A DNA stretch of 37,776 bases from Desulfobacula sp. (GTDB taxonomy: Bacteria > Desulfobacterota > Desulfobacteria > Desulfobacterales > Desulfobacteraceae), in contig VMSR01000165.1 in the NCBI GenBank assembly GCA_013792075.1, positions 1 through 37,776 of the forward strand, written 5' to 3'. Position 1 is the stretch's first letter. Each line of letters starts with the position of its first letter. Made by a program: the position numbers and the translations under genes. This document shows, in pieces, positions 16,404 to 25,220 of the stretch. The notes beneath the pieces were generated by a model. That model ran no database searches and was not told the DNA's origin. It was given only the letters and a program-made list of their open reading frames with translations.

Positions 16404-17795
16404 TTGAGAATTCTGCTGGTCGTCTATGATAACGATTCTTATATTCACTGGTTTCCCCAGGGGCTGGCCTATCTTGCCGCGGTTCTCAGGCAGGAGGGTC
16501 ATGATGTTGAAATTTACAACCAGGATGTTCACCATTATCCGGACGAACACCTGACCGCTTTTCTGGATCGGAACCAATTTGATGCCATTGGCGTCGGCAT
16601 CATTGCCGGATACTATCAATATAAAAAATTGCTCGGCATTTCCCGTGCCATCGGAAAATCCAGACAAAGACCTGGGCACTTCATTCTTGGCGGCCACGGT
16701 CCGTCCCCTGAACCTGAATTTTTCCTCAATCAAACCCAGGCAGATATCGTGGTGATGGGGGAAGGAGAGGAGACTGCCAAAGAACTTTTTGATGCCCTGG
16801 CAAACCATGGGCCATTGGAAGCTATCAAGGGGATTGCCTATCGGGATGGCCAAGAGGTTCGGACCAATCCCAGAAGAGAGTTGATTCAGGATATCGACAA
16901 TATTCCCTGGCCGGCCTATGACCTTTTTCCCATGGAATATTACCGGCTGTTAAGAATGCCCCATTGCAGCCACAGCGATTTTGTCATGCCCCTGCTCTCC
17001 GGAAGGGGATGCACCTTTACCTGCAATTTCTGCTACCGGATGGACAAGGGGTTCCGCCCGAGAACGGCCCAAGCCATTGTCCAAGAGATACAATATTTGA
17101 AAAAAGAATTTAACATCTCCTATATCGCTTTTTCAGATGAGCTGCTCATGTCGTCTAAATCCAGGACCATTGAAATCTGTGAAGCCTTCTTAAAAGCCGA
17201 TCTGAATATAAAATGGGATTGCAACGGCAGGCTCAACTATGCCACCCCCGAGGTCCTTTCGGTCATGAAAAAGGCCGGTTGCGTTTTTATCAATTACGGC
17301 ATAGAAGCCTTTGATAACGAGGTGCTCAAAAATATGCAAAAGGCCCTGACCATAAATCAGATAAATAAGGGCATTGAAGCCACCCTGACCGCCGGGGTCA
17401 GCCCGGGCCTGAACATGCTGTTTGGTCATATCGGTGACACCCGGGAGAGTTTAGCTGCAGCCGTGGAGTTCTTGATCAAACATGATGACGGGGCACAGAT
17501 GAGAACCATCCGTCCGGTCACCCCGTATCCGGGTTCCCCTCTCTATGCCCATGCTGTCAAAAAAGGGTTGATCAAAGATATCCGGGATTTTTATGAAAAT
17601 AAACATTTGAATTCAGACCTTTTTGCGGCCAATTTTACCAATTTATCCGAAGAACAATTGTATTCAGAACTGACAAATGCCAATATACGGCTGATGGAAA
17701 ATTACTTTGAGAACAAAAAGAGATTAATGGTGTCCCAAACCAGACATTTGTACGAAACCCGGGATGCGAGCTTTAGGGGATTTCGGCAAGCATAA
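16404..17795 (+). CDS. B12-binding radical SAM enzyme heading the legionaminic operon
   Basis: A 463-residue protein. Residues 1-135 form a cobalamin-binding-like Rossmann domain (opening RILLVVYDNDSYIHWFPQGLAYLAAVLR, later FILGGHGPSPEPEFFL and IVVMGEGEET). The radical SAM core follows from about 190, with the 4Fe-4S ligands in GRGCTFTCNFCYR (CxxxCxxC), then an HCP-like TIM barrel. The last 70 residues are charged. This family includes methyltransferases and ring-modifying enzymes. TTG is the start codon, supported by AAGGAGAAGG immediately upstream and a protein start matching the family. It lies 21 bases before legB, so it is probably cotranscribed. It may modify the nonulosonate or its precursor; the substrate is unknown. 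Confidence 0.88.
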   Translation: MRILLVVYDNDSYIHWFPQGLAYLAAVLRQEGHDVEIYNQDVHHYPDEHLTAFLDRNQFDAIGVGIIAGYYQYKKLLGISRAIGKSRQRPGHFILGGHGPSPEPEFFLNQTQADIVVMGEGEETAKELFDALANHGPLEAIKGIAYRDGQEVRTNPRRELIQDIDNIPWPAYDLFPMEYYRLLRMPHCSHSDFVMPLLSGRGCTFTCNFCYRMDKGFRPRTAQAIVQEIQYLKKEFNISYIAFSDELLMSSKSRTIEICEAFLKADLNIKWDCNGRLNYATPEVLSVMKKAGCVFINYGIEAFDNEVLKNMQKALTINQINKGIEATLTAGVSPGLNMLFGHIGDTRESLAAAVEFLIKHDDGAQMRTIRPVTPYPGSPLYAHAVKKGLIKDIRDFYENKHLNSDLFAANFTNLSEEQLYSELTNANIRLMENYFENKKRLMVSQTRHLYETRDASFRGFRQA

Positions 17796-17816
17796 TTTAT
17801 TTTTAGGAAAAGGCAA

Positions 17817-18809
17817 TTGGAACTAAGAAACAAGAACGTATTGGTGACCGGTGCCGATGGATTTATCGGATCCCATCTGGTGGAAATGCTGGTTGCTTCA
17901 GGTGCAAGGGTAAGGGCGCTTTCTTATTATAATTCCTTTAATTATTGGGGCTGGCTGGAAGGTTTAGACTGTCTTAAGGATATCCAGGTTGTATCCGGTG
18001 ATGTGCGGGACCCCCATTTCTGCAAGGAAATTACAAAGGAGACGGATCTTATTTTTCACCTGGCGGCCCTGATTGCCATACCGTATTCCTACGTCGCACC
18101 GGACAGTTATGTGGATACCAATGTAAAAGGAACCTTAAATATCTGCCAGGCCGCAAAGGAGAACGGGTGTGAAAGGGTGATTCATACCTCGACTTCCGAA
18201 GTTTACGGCACGGCCCAATATGTTCCCATTGATGAAAAGCATCCGTTGCAGCCCCAGTCCCCCTATTCAGCCAGCAAAATCGGAGCGGATCATATGGCCC
18301 TGAGTTTCTATCTTTCATTCGGATTGCCTGTCACCATTGCAAGACCCTTCAACACCTATGGCCCCCGGCAAAGCGCCCGGGCCGTTATTCCCACGATTAT
18401 CGGACAGATTGCCGCAGGAAAAAAACAGATCCAATTGGGAGACGTATCCCCCACCCGGGATTTTAATTATGTACTGGACACCTGCAAGGGGTTCATGGCC
18501 CTGGCCCGGTCTGACAAAACCATAGGAGAGGTTATCAACATTGGGTCAGGGGTTGAGACCTCCGTGGCAGATACCCTGGATTTGATCAAGAAACTAATGA
18601 AGTCTGATGTTGAATTCATCATGGACAAACAAAGACTTCGCCCCAAGGATTCAGAAGTGTTCAGGCTTTGCTGTGACAATACCCGGATAAAACAACTCAC
18701 AGGTTTTTTACCGGGGTATTCACTGGAGACAGGATTAAAGCAAACAATTGACTGGTTTGCAGACCCCCGAAATCTGTCCCGTTATAAAACAGATATCTAC
18801 AATGTATAG
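17817..18809 (+). CDS. legB: UDP/GDP-GlcNAc 4,6-dehydratase LegB
   Basis: The first committed enzyme of legionaminic acid synthesis, converting GDP-GlcNAc (in the Campylobacter route) to the 4-keto-6-deoxy sugar. It is an extended short-chain dehydrogenase of 330 aa with the NAD-binding VTGADGFIGSHLVEML at the start, the STSEVYG strand, the YSASK catalytic pair, and RPFNTYGPRQ in the substrate domain. The segment ALSYYNSFNYWGWLE is characteristic of the LegB branch. The first codon is TTG, after AAAGGC at a good distance. legC overlaps its end by eight bases. Identity as LegB rather than another 4,6-dehydratase is supported by the adjoining legC-legH-legI-legG. Confidence 0.9.
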   Translation: MELRNKNVLVTGADGFIGSHLVEMLVASGARVRALSYYNSFNYWGWLEGLDCLKDIQVVSGDVRDPHFCKEITKETDLIFHLAALIAIPYSYVAPDSYVDTNVKGTLNICQAAKENGCERVIHTSTSEVYGTAQYVPIDEKHPLQPQSPYSASKIGADHMALSFYLSFGLPVTIARPFNTYGPRQSARAVIPTIIGQIAAGKKQIQLGDVSPTRDFNYVLDTCKGFMALARSDKTIGEVINIGSGVETSVADTLDLIKKLMKSDVEFIMDKQRLRPKDSEVFRLCCDNTRIKQLTGFLPGYSLETGLKQTIDWFADPRNLSRYKTDIYNV

Positions 18810-19950
18810 TGATCTTATCAACTTCATACAAGACTGGTATCAAACCAAGGAAGTGATACCGCTCCATGAACCTCGGTTTACGGAAGTGGACAGAAGACAT
18901 GTGCTGGATGCCATTGATTCAACCTTTGTGTCCAGTGTTGGTGAATATGTTGACCGGTTTGAGAAGGAACTTGCGTCCTACCTGGGGGCCGGCCATGCCG
19001 TTGCCACGGTTAATGGCACTGCGGCGCTCCAGGTGGCATTAAGACTGGCCGGCGTGGAAAAGGGGGATGAGGTCATCACCCAGCCCCTCACCTTTGTGGC
19101 AACCGCCAATGCCATTGCCCACAATAATGCCAGTCCCGTGTTTGTGGATGTGAACAGAGAAAATCTTGGTTTGTGCCCGGATGCCCTTGAGAAATTTCTG
19201 GATCAAACGGCCCGGAAAAAAGCCCGGGGAACCATCAACAAAACCAGCGGCCGGAAAATAGCGGCCATTGTCCCCATGCATACCTTTGGCCACCCCTGCA
19301 GGATGAAACAGATAATGGAACTGGCAGACCATTGGAAGATTGCGGTTGTTGAAGATGCGGCCGAATCTCTTGGGTCAAGGATTTCAACACAGCATTGCGC
19401 CACCTTCGGTGCGCTGGGGGTTTTGAGTTTTAACGGCAATAAAACCATCACCTGCGGCGGCGGCGGTGCCATTATCACAAACAATAAAAGTCTTGCACAA
19501 AGGGCCAAACATCTGACCACCACGGCCAAGGTCGCTCATAAATGGGAATTTTCCCACGACGAAATCGGGTATAATTTCCGGATGCCCAATTTAAATGCAG
19601 CCCTGGCATGCGCCCAGCTTGGGCAATTGGATAGCATCCTCAAGGACAAACGAAAACTTGCAAGGGCCTACGAGACGTTTTTTAAGGAATCCGGGTGGGC
19701 AAAATTTGTTGCAGAGCCCCAAGGGTGCACCGGTAATTATTGGCTGAATGCAGTGATCACCTCTGATCAAAACCAGCGGGACGACCTTTTAACAAAAACA
19801 AATGCATCCGGCATTGCAACCCGGCCTGCCTGGAAACTCATGCCGGATCTTCCAATGTATGGGGAGTGTCAGACGGACGATTTGAAAAATGCCAGGTGGC
19901 TTGCAAAAAGGATTGTTAATCTGCCAAGCAGTGCGAGGAGCAATGGGTAA
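18802..19950 (+). CDS. legC: PLP-dependent aminotransferase LegC
   Basis: LegC transfers an amino group from glutamate to the 4-keto sugar made by LegB. It is a DegT/DnrJ/EryC1 fold protein of 382 aa with the branch-specific opening IPLHEPRFTEVDRRHVLDAI and STFVSSVGEYVDRFE, then ATVNGTAALQVAL, VITQPLTFVATANAI and the PLP region VVEDAAESLGS. The Schiff-base lysine is in SFNGNKTITCGGGGA. The ATG at 18802 overlaps the legB stop by eight bases; a frame opening at 18748 would add 18 unrelated residues inside legB and is less likely. It overlaps legH by eight bases, so translation is probably coupled along the operon. Confidence 0.9.
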   Translation: MYSDLINFIQDWYQTKEVIPLHEPRFTEVDRRHVLDAIDSTFVSSVGEYVDRFEKELASYLGAGHAVATVNGTAALQVALRLAGVEKGDEVITQPLTFVATANAIAHNNASPVFVDVNRENLGLCPDALEKFLDQTARKKARGTINKTSGRKIAAIVPMHTFGHPCRMKQIMELADHWKIAVVEDAAESLGSRISTQHCATFGALGVLSFNGNKTITCGGGGAIITNNKSLAQRAKHLTTTAKVAHKWEFSHDEIGYNFRMPNLNAALACAQLGQLDSILKDKRKLARAYETFFKESGWAKFVAEPQGCTGNYWLNAVITSDQNQRDDLLTKTNASGIATRPAWKLMPDLPMYGECQTDDLKNARWLAKRIVNLPSSARSNG

Positions 19951-20569
19951 AAGAGACATAATTCTTATTGGTGGCGGCGGCCATTGCCGCTCCTGCATTG
20001 ACGTTATTGAGAGCGGCCAGGAGTTCAAAGTTGTGGGGATAGTGGAACAGTCAGGGAGCAATAAAGCAAAATCAATATTGGGATATCCGGTCCTGGGGTA
20101 TGACAATGATCTTGAAACTATAAAAAATATTTATGATTGTGCTTTGATAACCGTCGGTCAGATGGGATCATCCCGTACCCGCCAGGAGATTTTTAACCTT
20201 GTGAAAAAGCTCGGGTTTATGTTGCCCGTTATTGTTTCTTCCCTGGCCCATGTTTCACAGCATGCCAGTATAGGCGAAGGGTCCATCGTCATGCACCAGG
20301 CAATTGTAAATGCCGGGGCCCGCATCGGACACAATTGTATTTTAAATACCCAATGCCTCGTCGAACACGATGCGACAATAGGGGATCATACCCATGTTTC
20401 CACCGCCGCAGTGGTAAATGGGGGTGCCGTGATCGGGTCAGGTAGTTTTGTGGGCTCCAATGCCACCATTGTTCAGGGGATACGCTTGCCGGATAACCAT
20501 TTTTATAAGGCAGGGAGCCTTATCCGCAGTGAAAAAGACGGGCAGTTGGTTAAGGAGACCCTAAATTAA
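19943..20569 (+). CDS. legH: Sugar O/N-acetyltransferase LegH (NeuD/PglD family)
   Basis: LegH acetylates the C4 amino group of the LegC product. It is a 208-residue trimeric left-handed beta-helix transferase. Residues 1-75 form a Rossmann-like sugar-binding domain (DIILIGGGGHCRSCIDVIES), then hexapeptide repeats (VSQHASIGEGSIVMHQAIVN, AGARIGHNCIL), the conserved catalytic-type His in CLVEHDATIGDHTHVS, and a C-terminal GSNATIVQGIRLPD coil. The ATG at 19943 with GAGG four bases upstream is preferred; the frame is open upstream inside legC. It ends with TAATG, sharing one base with the legI start. Confidence 0.88.
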   Translation: MGKRDIILIGGGGHCRSCIDVIESGQEFKVVGIVEQSGSNKAKSILGYPVLGYDNDLETIKNIYDCALITVGQMGSSRTRQEIFNLVKKLGFMLPVIVSSLAHVSQHASIGEGSIVMHQAIVNAGARIGHNCILNTQCLVEHDATIGDHTHVSTAAVVNGGAVIGSGSFVGSNATIVQGIRLPDNHFYKAGSLIRSEKDGQLVKETLN

Positions 20570-21582
20570 TGTGTCCTGAACGGGTTTTCATAATAGCGGA
20601 AGCAGGGGTAAACCATAACGGATCCCTGGACCGGGCAAAAAAAATGGTAAAGTCTGCTGCAGACGCCGGTGCTGATGCCATAAAATTTCAAACCTTCACA
20701 GCCGATACCCTGGTCAGGAAAGATGCTGTCAAGGCGGATTACCAAATAAGAACATCGCCCCGGAATGAGACACAATTTGAAATGTTAAAAAAATTGGAAC
20801 TCTCTTACGCGTCCCACCTGGAATTGATCGAAACATGTAAATTGTATGGAATTGAATTTTTGTCAACGCCCTTTGACCTTACCAGCATTGGGATGCTCAG
20901 GAAAATCGGAATACGCAGGTGGAAAATTCCTTCCGGGGAAATTACCAATTTGCCGTATTTAAGGGAAATCGCTTCTTTTGGCCAGGAGATCATCGTGTCA
21001 ACGGGAATGGCCGATCTTAAGGAAATCGGGGCAGCGCTTTTGGTGTTTACGGCTGCCGGCATTTGCCTGGACAAGATAACGGTCCTTCATTGCAATACTG
21101 AATACCCGACGCCCATGGAAGATGTGAATCTCAGGGCCATGCAAACCATAAAGGATGCCTTCCCCGGGGTCAGAATCGGATACTCTGATCATACAAACGG
21201 CATTGAGATCCCCATTGCCGCAGTTGCCATGGGCGCTGTGATCCTGGAAAAACATTTTACCCTGGATAAAAACCTGGCCGGCCCCGATCACAGGGCATCC
21301 CTTTCACCCGGTGAGCTGGCCCGGATGGTCACGGCTGTCAGAAACGTTGAGATGGCCCTTGGCAATGGCATAAAAGAACCAAGCCCGTCGGAGAAAAAAA
21401 ATATTTGCATTGCCCGGAAAAGTATCGTAGCCGCCTGCGCTATTTCTGTCGGAGATACATTTACCCGGGACAATCTGACATCCAAAAGACCGGGAACCGG
21501 AATAAACCCCATGAAATGGGATGAAATTATTGGCAAGAGCGCCCAAAAAAATTATAAAAAAGATGATCTGATCGATGCGTAA
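20569..21582 (+). CDS. legI: N,N'-diacetyllegionaminate synthase LegI (NeuB family)
   Basis: LegI condenses the 2,4-diacetamido-2,4,6-trideoxymannose with phosphoenolpyruvate to make the nine-carbon acid. It has 337 residues, with a NeuB TIM barrel (IIAEAGVNHNGSLDRAKKM, DAIKFQTFTADTLV, STPFDLTSI, KIPSGEITNLPYL, STGMADLKEI, GYSDHTNGIEIPIAAVAMG, LEKHFTLDKNLAGPDHRASL) and a C-terminal SAF/antifreeze-like lid from about 275 (ARKSIVAACAISVGDTFT, KRPGTGI). All catalytic blocks look intact. Specificity for legionaminic over sialic acid is assigned from the neighbouring legB and legC. It starts at the ATG overlapping the legH stop and overlaps legG by eight bases. Confidence 0.93.
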   Translation: MCPERVFIIAEAGVNHNGSLDRAKKMVKSAADAGADAIKFQTFTADTLVRKDAVKADYQIRTSPRNETQFEMLKKLELSYASHLELIETCKLYGIEFLSTPFDLTSIGMLRKIGIRRWKIPSGEITNLPYLREIASFGQEIIVSTGMADLKEIGAALLVFTAAGICLDKITVLHCNTEYPTPMEDVNLRAMQTIKDAFPGVRIGYSDHTNGIEIPIAAVAMGAVILEKHFTLDKNLAGPDHRASLSPGELARMVTAVRNVEMALGNGIKEPSPSEKKNICIARKSIVAACAISVGDTFTRDNLTSKRPGTGINPMKWDEIIGKSAQKNYKKDDLIDA

Positions 21583-22771
21583 AATATGTGTATATACCTC
21601 CACCCGGGCGGAATACGGCCTTTTAAGGAATCTGATCAGACAGATCCATGCGAGCCCGGAACTTGCGTTGCAACTGCTGGTCAGCGGAACCCATCTGGTT
21701 TCGGACCAGGGAATGACCATTGAGGAAATTATTAGGGATGGATTTGAACCCGACAAATGTGTGGATATAGAGCTTACAGATGATTCTTCAGACGGCGTCT
21801 GCCATTCCATGGGCATCGCCATTTCCGAATACGGTAAGTTCTTTGCGGAACATGCGCCGGACATGGTGGTGGTCCTGGGTGACCGGTTTGAGGCTTTCTG
21901 CTGTGCTGTCGCAGCTCAGGTCTCTTGTATTCCCATTGCCCATATCCATGGGGGGGAATCAACACAGGGAGCCATTGATGAAGCGTTTCGCCATGGCATC
22001 ACCAAGATGGCGCATCTTCATTTTCCCTGTTGCGAAGCGTACAGACACAGAATTATCCAGATGGGTGAGCAACCCGGGCATGTCTATAATGTGGGTGCCT
22101 TGGGGGTTGAAAATATCAGGAGATTAAAGTTCATGGGGCGGGAAGAGCTGGAAGGTTCCTTGAATTTCAAACTGGACAAGCCGTTTTTCCTTGTCACCTT
22201 CCATCCGGTGACCCTGGAAAAAAAGGGTGCTAAGGATCAGTTTGAGCAGCTTTTGGCAGCATTGGACCAGTATCCCCATTATAAATTGATTTTCACGGGA
22301 TCAAATGCAGATACCGGCGGCAGGGGGATTAATGAAATGCAGGAGGAATACAAGAAGCGTCACCCCTTTCAATGCCTTGCGGTTCCATCCCTTGGATACC
22401 TGAGGTATCTGTCTGCAATGCGGTTGTGTGATGCGGTTATCGGAAACTCTTCCAGCGGTATCCTTGAAGCACCTGCCCTTAAAGTTCCCACAATTAATAT
22501 CGGAGACCGGCAGAAGGGAAGAAATAGGGTTCAAAGCATTGTGGACTGTGATCCTTCCAAGGAAGCAATACTGGCTGCCCTGGAAAGGATAAATACCCAA
22601 GCGTTTCAATCGGGTTTGTCCACCATGACCCTGCCCTTTGAAAAATCCGGCACCGCTAAAAAAATTAAGGAAATATTGGAAAAGGCCGATTTAAAAGATA
22701 TCCTGAAAAAAGAATTTTATGATATCAGATACAAATCAACATCAAACAGGGATATGCAGGTAGAAAAATGA
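21575..22771 (+). CDS. legG: Hydrolysing nucleotide-sugar 2-epimerase LegG (NeuC family)
   Basis: LegG removes the nucleotide and inverts C2 to give the free mannose-configured substrate for LegI. It is a 398-residue GT-B-like UDP-GlcNAc 2-epimerase homologue with TSTRAEYGLLRNLIRQI at the start, VVLGDRFEAFCCAVAA and HIHGGESTQGAIDEAFRHGITKMAHLHF in the middle, and VIGNSSSGILEAPALKVPTINIGDRQKGR near the nucleotide site. This is the hydrolysing subtype, because the GDRFE and HIHGGE boxes are present. It overlaps legI by eight bases and ptmE by four. Confidence 0.92.
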   Translation: MRKICVYTSTRAEYGLLRNLIRQIHASPELALQLLVSGTHLVSDQGMTIEEIIRDGFEPDKCVDIELTDDSSDGVCHSMGIAISEYGKFFAEHAPDMVVVLGDRFEAFCCAVAAQVSCIPIAHIHGGESTQGAIDEAFRHGITKMAHLHFPCCEAYRHRIIQMGEQPGHVYNVGALGVENIRRLKFMGREELEGSLNFKLDKPFFLVTFHPVTLEKKGAKDQFEQLLAALDQYPHYKLIFTGSNADTGGRGINEMQEEYKKRHPFQCLAVPSLGYLRYLSAMRLCDAVIGNSSSGILEAPALKVPTINIGDRQKGRNRVQSIVDCDPSKEAILAALERINTQAFQSGLSTMTLPFEKSGTAKKIKEILEKADLKDILKKEFYDIRYKSTSNRDMQVEK

Positions 22772-23832
22772 AAGATTGGAGAAAAACATTGGTCGGGCCT
22801 GAAACCTCTATAAAAGAGACCATAGCCGTTATCGACAAGAGTGCTCTTCAGATTGCCGTTGTGGTCGATTCTGACAACAAGCTCCTTGGAACGGTTACAG
22901 ATGGAGACATCCGCAGGGGGATCTTAAAGGGCGTCAGCCTGGATGAACCGGTAAAGCGTATCTTTTATGTGTCCCCCCTCACTGCCTCCATTGATGATGA
23001 CCCAAAGACCATGCACAAAATCATGAAAGAGCAGTTAATAAATCAACTGCCCATTGTTGACCATGACGGCAGGGTTGTTGAACTCATGTTTTTAAGGGAT
23101 ATTCTGAAAGAAAAGAAAAATAAAAACCCTGTTGTCCTCATGGCCGGAGGACTTGGCACAAGGCTTCGCCCCTTAACAGAAGACTGCCCCAAACCGCTGT
23201 TAAAGGTCGGGGGAACCCCCCTGCTTGAAACGATCCTGGAAGGGTTTGTCAACAAAGGATTTGATACCTTTTATATTTCAGTGAATTATAAAGCCGACAT
23301 GATCGAAAAATATTTTGGGGACGGCTCTAAATGGGGTGTCAGTATTGAATACCTGAGGGAAACTCAACGGCTTGGGACAGCCGGAAGCATCAAGTTGCTT
23401 CCTGAAAAGCCATCCCTGCCATTCATTGTGATGAACGGGGATCTTCTGACCAAGGTTGATTTTAAGCAGCTGCTGGAATTTCATATCAACAACAACAAGC
23501 TCAGCAATGCCATGGCAACCATGTGTGTCAGGGAATACAACATGCAGATCCCCTATGGTGTGATCAAACAGGAAGGCAACAGGCTGGTGCGCCTTGATGA
23601 AAAGCCGGTTCAGCGGTTTTTTGTCAATGGGGGCATCTATGTTTTCCAACCGGATATGATTGATTTGATACCCGATGACCAGTATTTTGATATGACCCAT
23701 CTGTTTGATAAGATGATGGAAAAAGAGTATAAAACCGTTGTGTTTCAGATCCGGGAATACTGGATGGACATCGGACATAAAAGGGATTTTGAAACGGCTG
23801 ACGGTGAATATGGTGAGATATTCTGGGGTTGA
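22768..23832 (+). CDS. ptmE: CBS-domain sugar-1-phosphate nucleotidyltransferase PtmE
   Basis: PtmE makes the GDP-activated glucosamine used by the legionaminic route (known from Campylobacter jejuni). The 354-residue protein starts with two CBS motifs (about 8-115; TVTDGDIRRGIL, NQLPIVDHDGRVVELMFL) and continues with a nucleotidyltransferase domain: VVLMAGGLGTRLRPLTEDCPKPLLKVGG, the NxD metal site in FIVMNGDLLTKVDF, and MDIGHKRDF at the end. CBS domains fused at this end are the distinguishing trait. It overlaps legG as ATGA. A general glucose- or mannose-1-phosphate specificity is the main alternative, but the operon argues against it. Confidence 0.85.
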   Translation: MKDWRKTLVGPETSIKETIAVIDKSALQIAVVVDSDNKLLGTVTDGDIRRGILKGVSLDEPVKRIFYVSPLTASIDDDPKTMHKIMKEQLINQLPIVDHDGRVVELMFLRDILKEKKNKNPVVLMAGGLGTRLRPLTEDCPKPLLKVGGTPLLETILEGFVNKGFDTFYISVNYKADMIEKYFGDGSKWGVSIEYLRETQRLGTAGSIKLLPEKPSLPFIVMNGDLLTKVDFKQLLEFHINNNKLSNAMATMCVREYNMQIPYGVIKQEGNRLVRLDEKPVQRFFVNGGIYVFQPDMIDLIPDDQYFDMTHLFDKMMEKEYKTVVFQIREYWMDIGHKRDFETADGEYGEIFWG

Positions 23833-23838
23833 TATAAT

Positions 23839-24426
23839 ATGATGTTGACGAATTCTGATCCGTACGACTGGCTGAAAAAATTAAATCATACGATTTTGTC
23901 TGCAAAATGCAGAATCAAAAGCAAAGACACCTGTCTGGAAGATGGCTTAAACGCTGCCTCCCGGATTTTCAGAAATTCGATTCAATCCGGTGCATCTGTC
24001 TGGTGGGTGGGTAACGGAGGGAGTGCAGCAATTTGTTCCCATTTGTCCCAGGATCTGCTCAATAAACTTGGGGTTAGATCTTTTTTTTTAGGAGATGTTT
24101 CTCTGATGACCTGTATGGCAAATGATTTTGGGTATGAGAATGTTTATCTTAAGCCCCTTGAGATACTTGTAAGACCCAAAGATCTGTTAATTGCTATTTC
24201 AAGCTCAGGTAATTCTGAAAATATTGTTTTGTGTGCACAAATGGCAGTGAGAAAGGGTCTGCATCTTATAACCCTCAGCGGTTTTAAAGATGTCAATACC
24301 CTTTGGAATCTGGAAAGTGATTTGTCTTTTTTCGTTCCGGCAGATCTTTTTGGCCAGGTGGAATTAAGCCACGAAGCAATTCTTCACAGTGTAATCGAAT
24401 CTTTGTGGCAGGAAGGTAATAAATGA
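23839..24426 (+). CDS. SIS-domain sugar-phosphate isomerase, GmhA-like
   Basis: A 195-residue single SIS-domain protein closely resembling sedoheptulose-7-phosphate isomerase GmhA: VWWVGNGGSAAICSHLSQDLL, LTCMANDFGYENVY, LIAISSSGNSENIVLCAQMA and the C-terminal QVELSHEAILHSVIESLW with the conserved His. Where GmhA usually has a catalytic Glu in HLAAEF, this protein has Asp (HLSQDL), so activity may be altered. It is not part of the known legionaminic pathway. It may instead serve a heptose-type pathway together with the HldE-like and transketolase genes downstream. It lies six bases after ptmE and 35 before legF. Confidence 0.82.
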   Translation: MMLTNSDPYDWLKKLNHTILSAKCRIKSKDTCLEDGLNAASRIFRNSIQSGASVWWVGNGGSAAICSHLSQDLLNKLGVRSFFLGDVSLMTCMANDFGYENVYLKPLEILVRPKDLLIAISSSGNSENIVLCAQMAVRKGLHLITLSGFKDVNTLWNLESDLSFFVPADLFGQVELSHEAILHSVIESLWQEGNK

Positions 24427-24461
24427 TTAAAATAAGCAAGTGTCTATAAAGAAAAGATTGA

Positions 24462-25148
24462 ATGTTTAATCAAAAAAAAATACTTGCTGTCATTCCTGCA
24501 AGGGGCGGATCAAAAGGCGTCCCCGGGAAAAACATTAAATGCGCAGGGGGAAAGCCCCTTATCGCCTGGATAATTGAGGCTGCCCGGACATCCAACTATA
24601 TAGACAAATTAATTCTTTCCTCCGATGACAATGAGATAATCAAAGTCGCTAGAAGTTTCGGATGTGAAGCGCCCTTTGTCCGTCCAGCAAAATTGGCCCG
24701 GGATGAGAGCTCTTCTTCAGATGCCATTTTACATGCACTGAATGAAATTGAGGGGTATGATTATGTAATGATGCTGCAGCCGACCTCTCCTTTGACCGCT
24801 GGAGAGGATATTGATGGGTGCATTTCCCTGTGTATAGGCTCAAATTTTAAGTCAGTGGTATCTGTGACCGAGCCGGACAAAAGCCCTTATTGGATGTTTA
24901 AATTAGGACTCAAGAATAAACTTGAGCCTGTTTTTGGCGGAAAATATCTGAAAAAGCGAAGGCAGGATCTTCCTTTGGTATATATGCCCAATGGTGCAAT
25001 CTACATGGCAGAGGTCGAATGGTTTATGATAAACCAATCATTCTATTCAGAGGCAACTTCTGGTTATGTAATGCAACGGGAACGTTCTTTGGATATTGAT
25101 TCAGCGCTTGATTTTGAGTTGTTTGAACGGGTCATGAACAATAAATGA
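24462..25148 (+). CDS. legF: CMP-legionaminate cytidylyltransferase LegF (NeuA family)
   Basis: LegF activates the nonulosonic acid with CTP, giving the CMP-sugar donor for glycosyltransfer. At 228 aa it has the family P-loop-like IPARGGSKGVPGKNIK at residues 10-25, LILSSDDNEIIKVA, FVRPAKLARDESSSSDAILHAL, the MLQPTSPLTAGEDID box, and a C-terminal LDIDSALDFELFE carrying the metal-binding Asp. This completes the set from GDP-sugar to CMP-legionaminic acid within one operon. A gap of about 200 bases with a hairpin follows, so it is probably the last gene of this transcript. Confidence 0.9.
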   Translation: MFNQKKILAVIPARGGSKGVPGKNIKCAGGKPLIAWIIEAARTSNYIDKLILSSDDNEIIKVARSFGCEAPFVRPAKLARDESSSSDAILHALNEIEGYDYVMMLQPTSPLTAGEDIDGCISLCIGSNFKSVVSVTEPDKSPYWMFKLGLKNKLEPVFGGKYLKKRRQDLPLVYMPNGAIYMAEVEWFMINQSFYSEATSGYVMQRERSLDIDSALDFELFERVMNNK

Positions 25149-25174
25149 GGCAGAATACTTCAGTCCGTGAGTAT

Positions 25175-25210
25175 ACACCCACCGGCTTCAGGTTGGTGGG
25201 TGTGTTGTTT
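25175..25210 (+). terminator. Hairpin after legF, possible weak terminator
   Basis: ACACCCACC (25175-25183) and GGTGGGTGT (25195-25203) form a perfect nine-pair GC-rich stem with an 11-base loop. The following GTTGTTT is only moderately T-rich, so termination may be partial. Confidence 0.5.
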
Positions 25211-25220
25211 ATGGTATAAT
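25193..25220 (+). promoter_or_regulatory. Extended -10 promoter candidate for the second sugar operon
   Basis: A perfect TATAAT (25215-25220) is preceded by TGG, giving the extended -10 TGnTATAAT. The -35 at 16 bases (TTGGTG) is poor and lies in the hairpin stem. It is about 125 bases before the next gene start. Confidence 0.5.
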
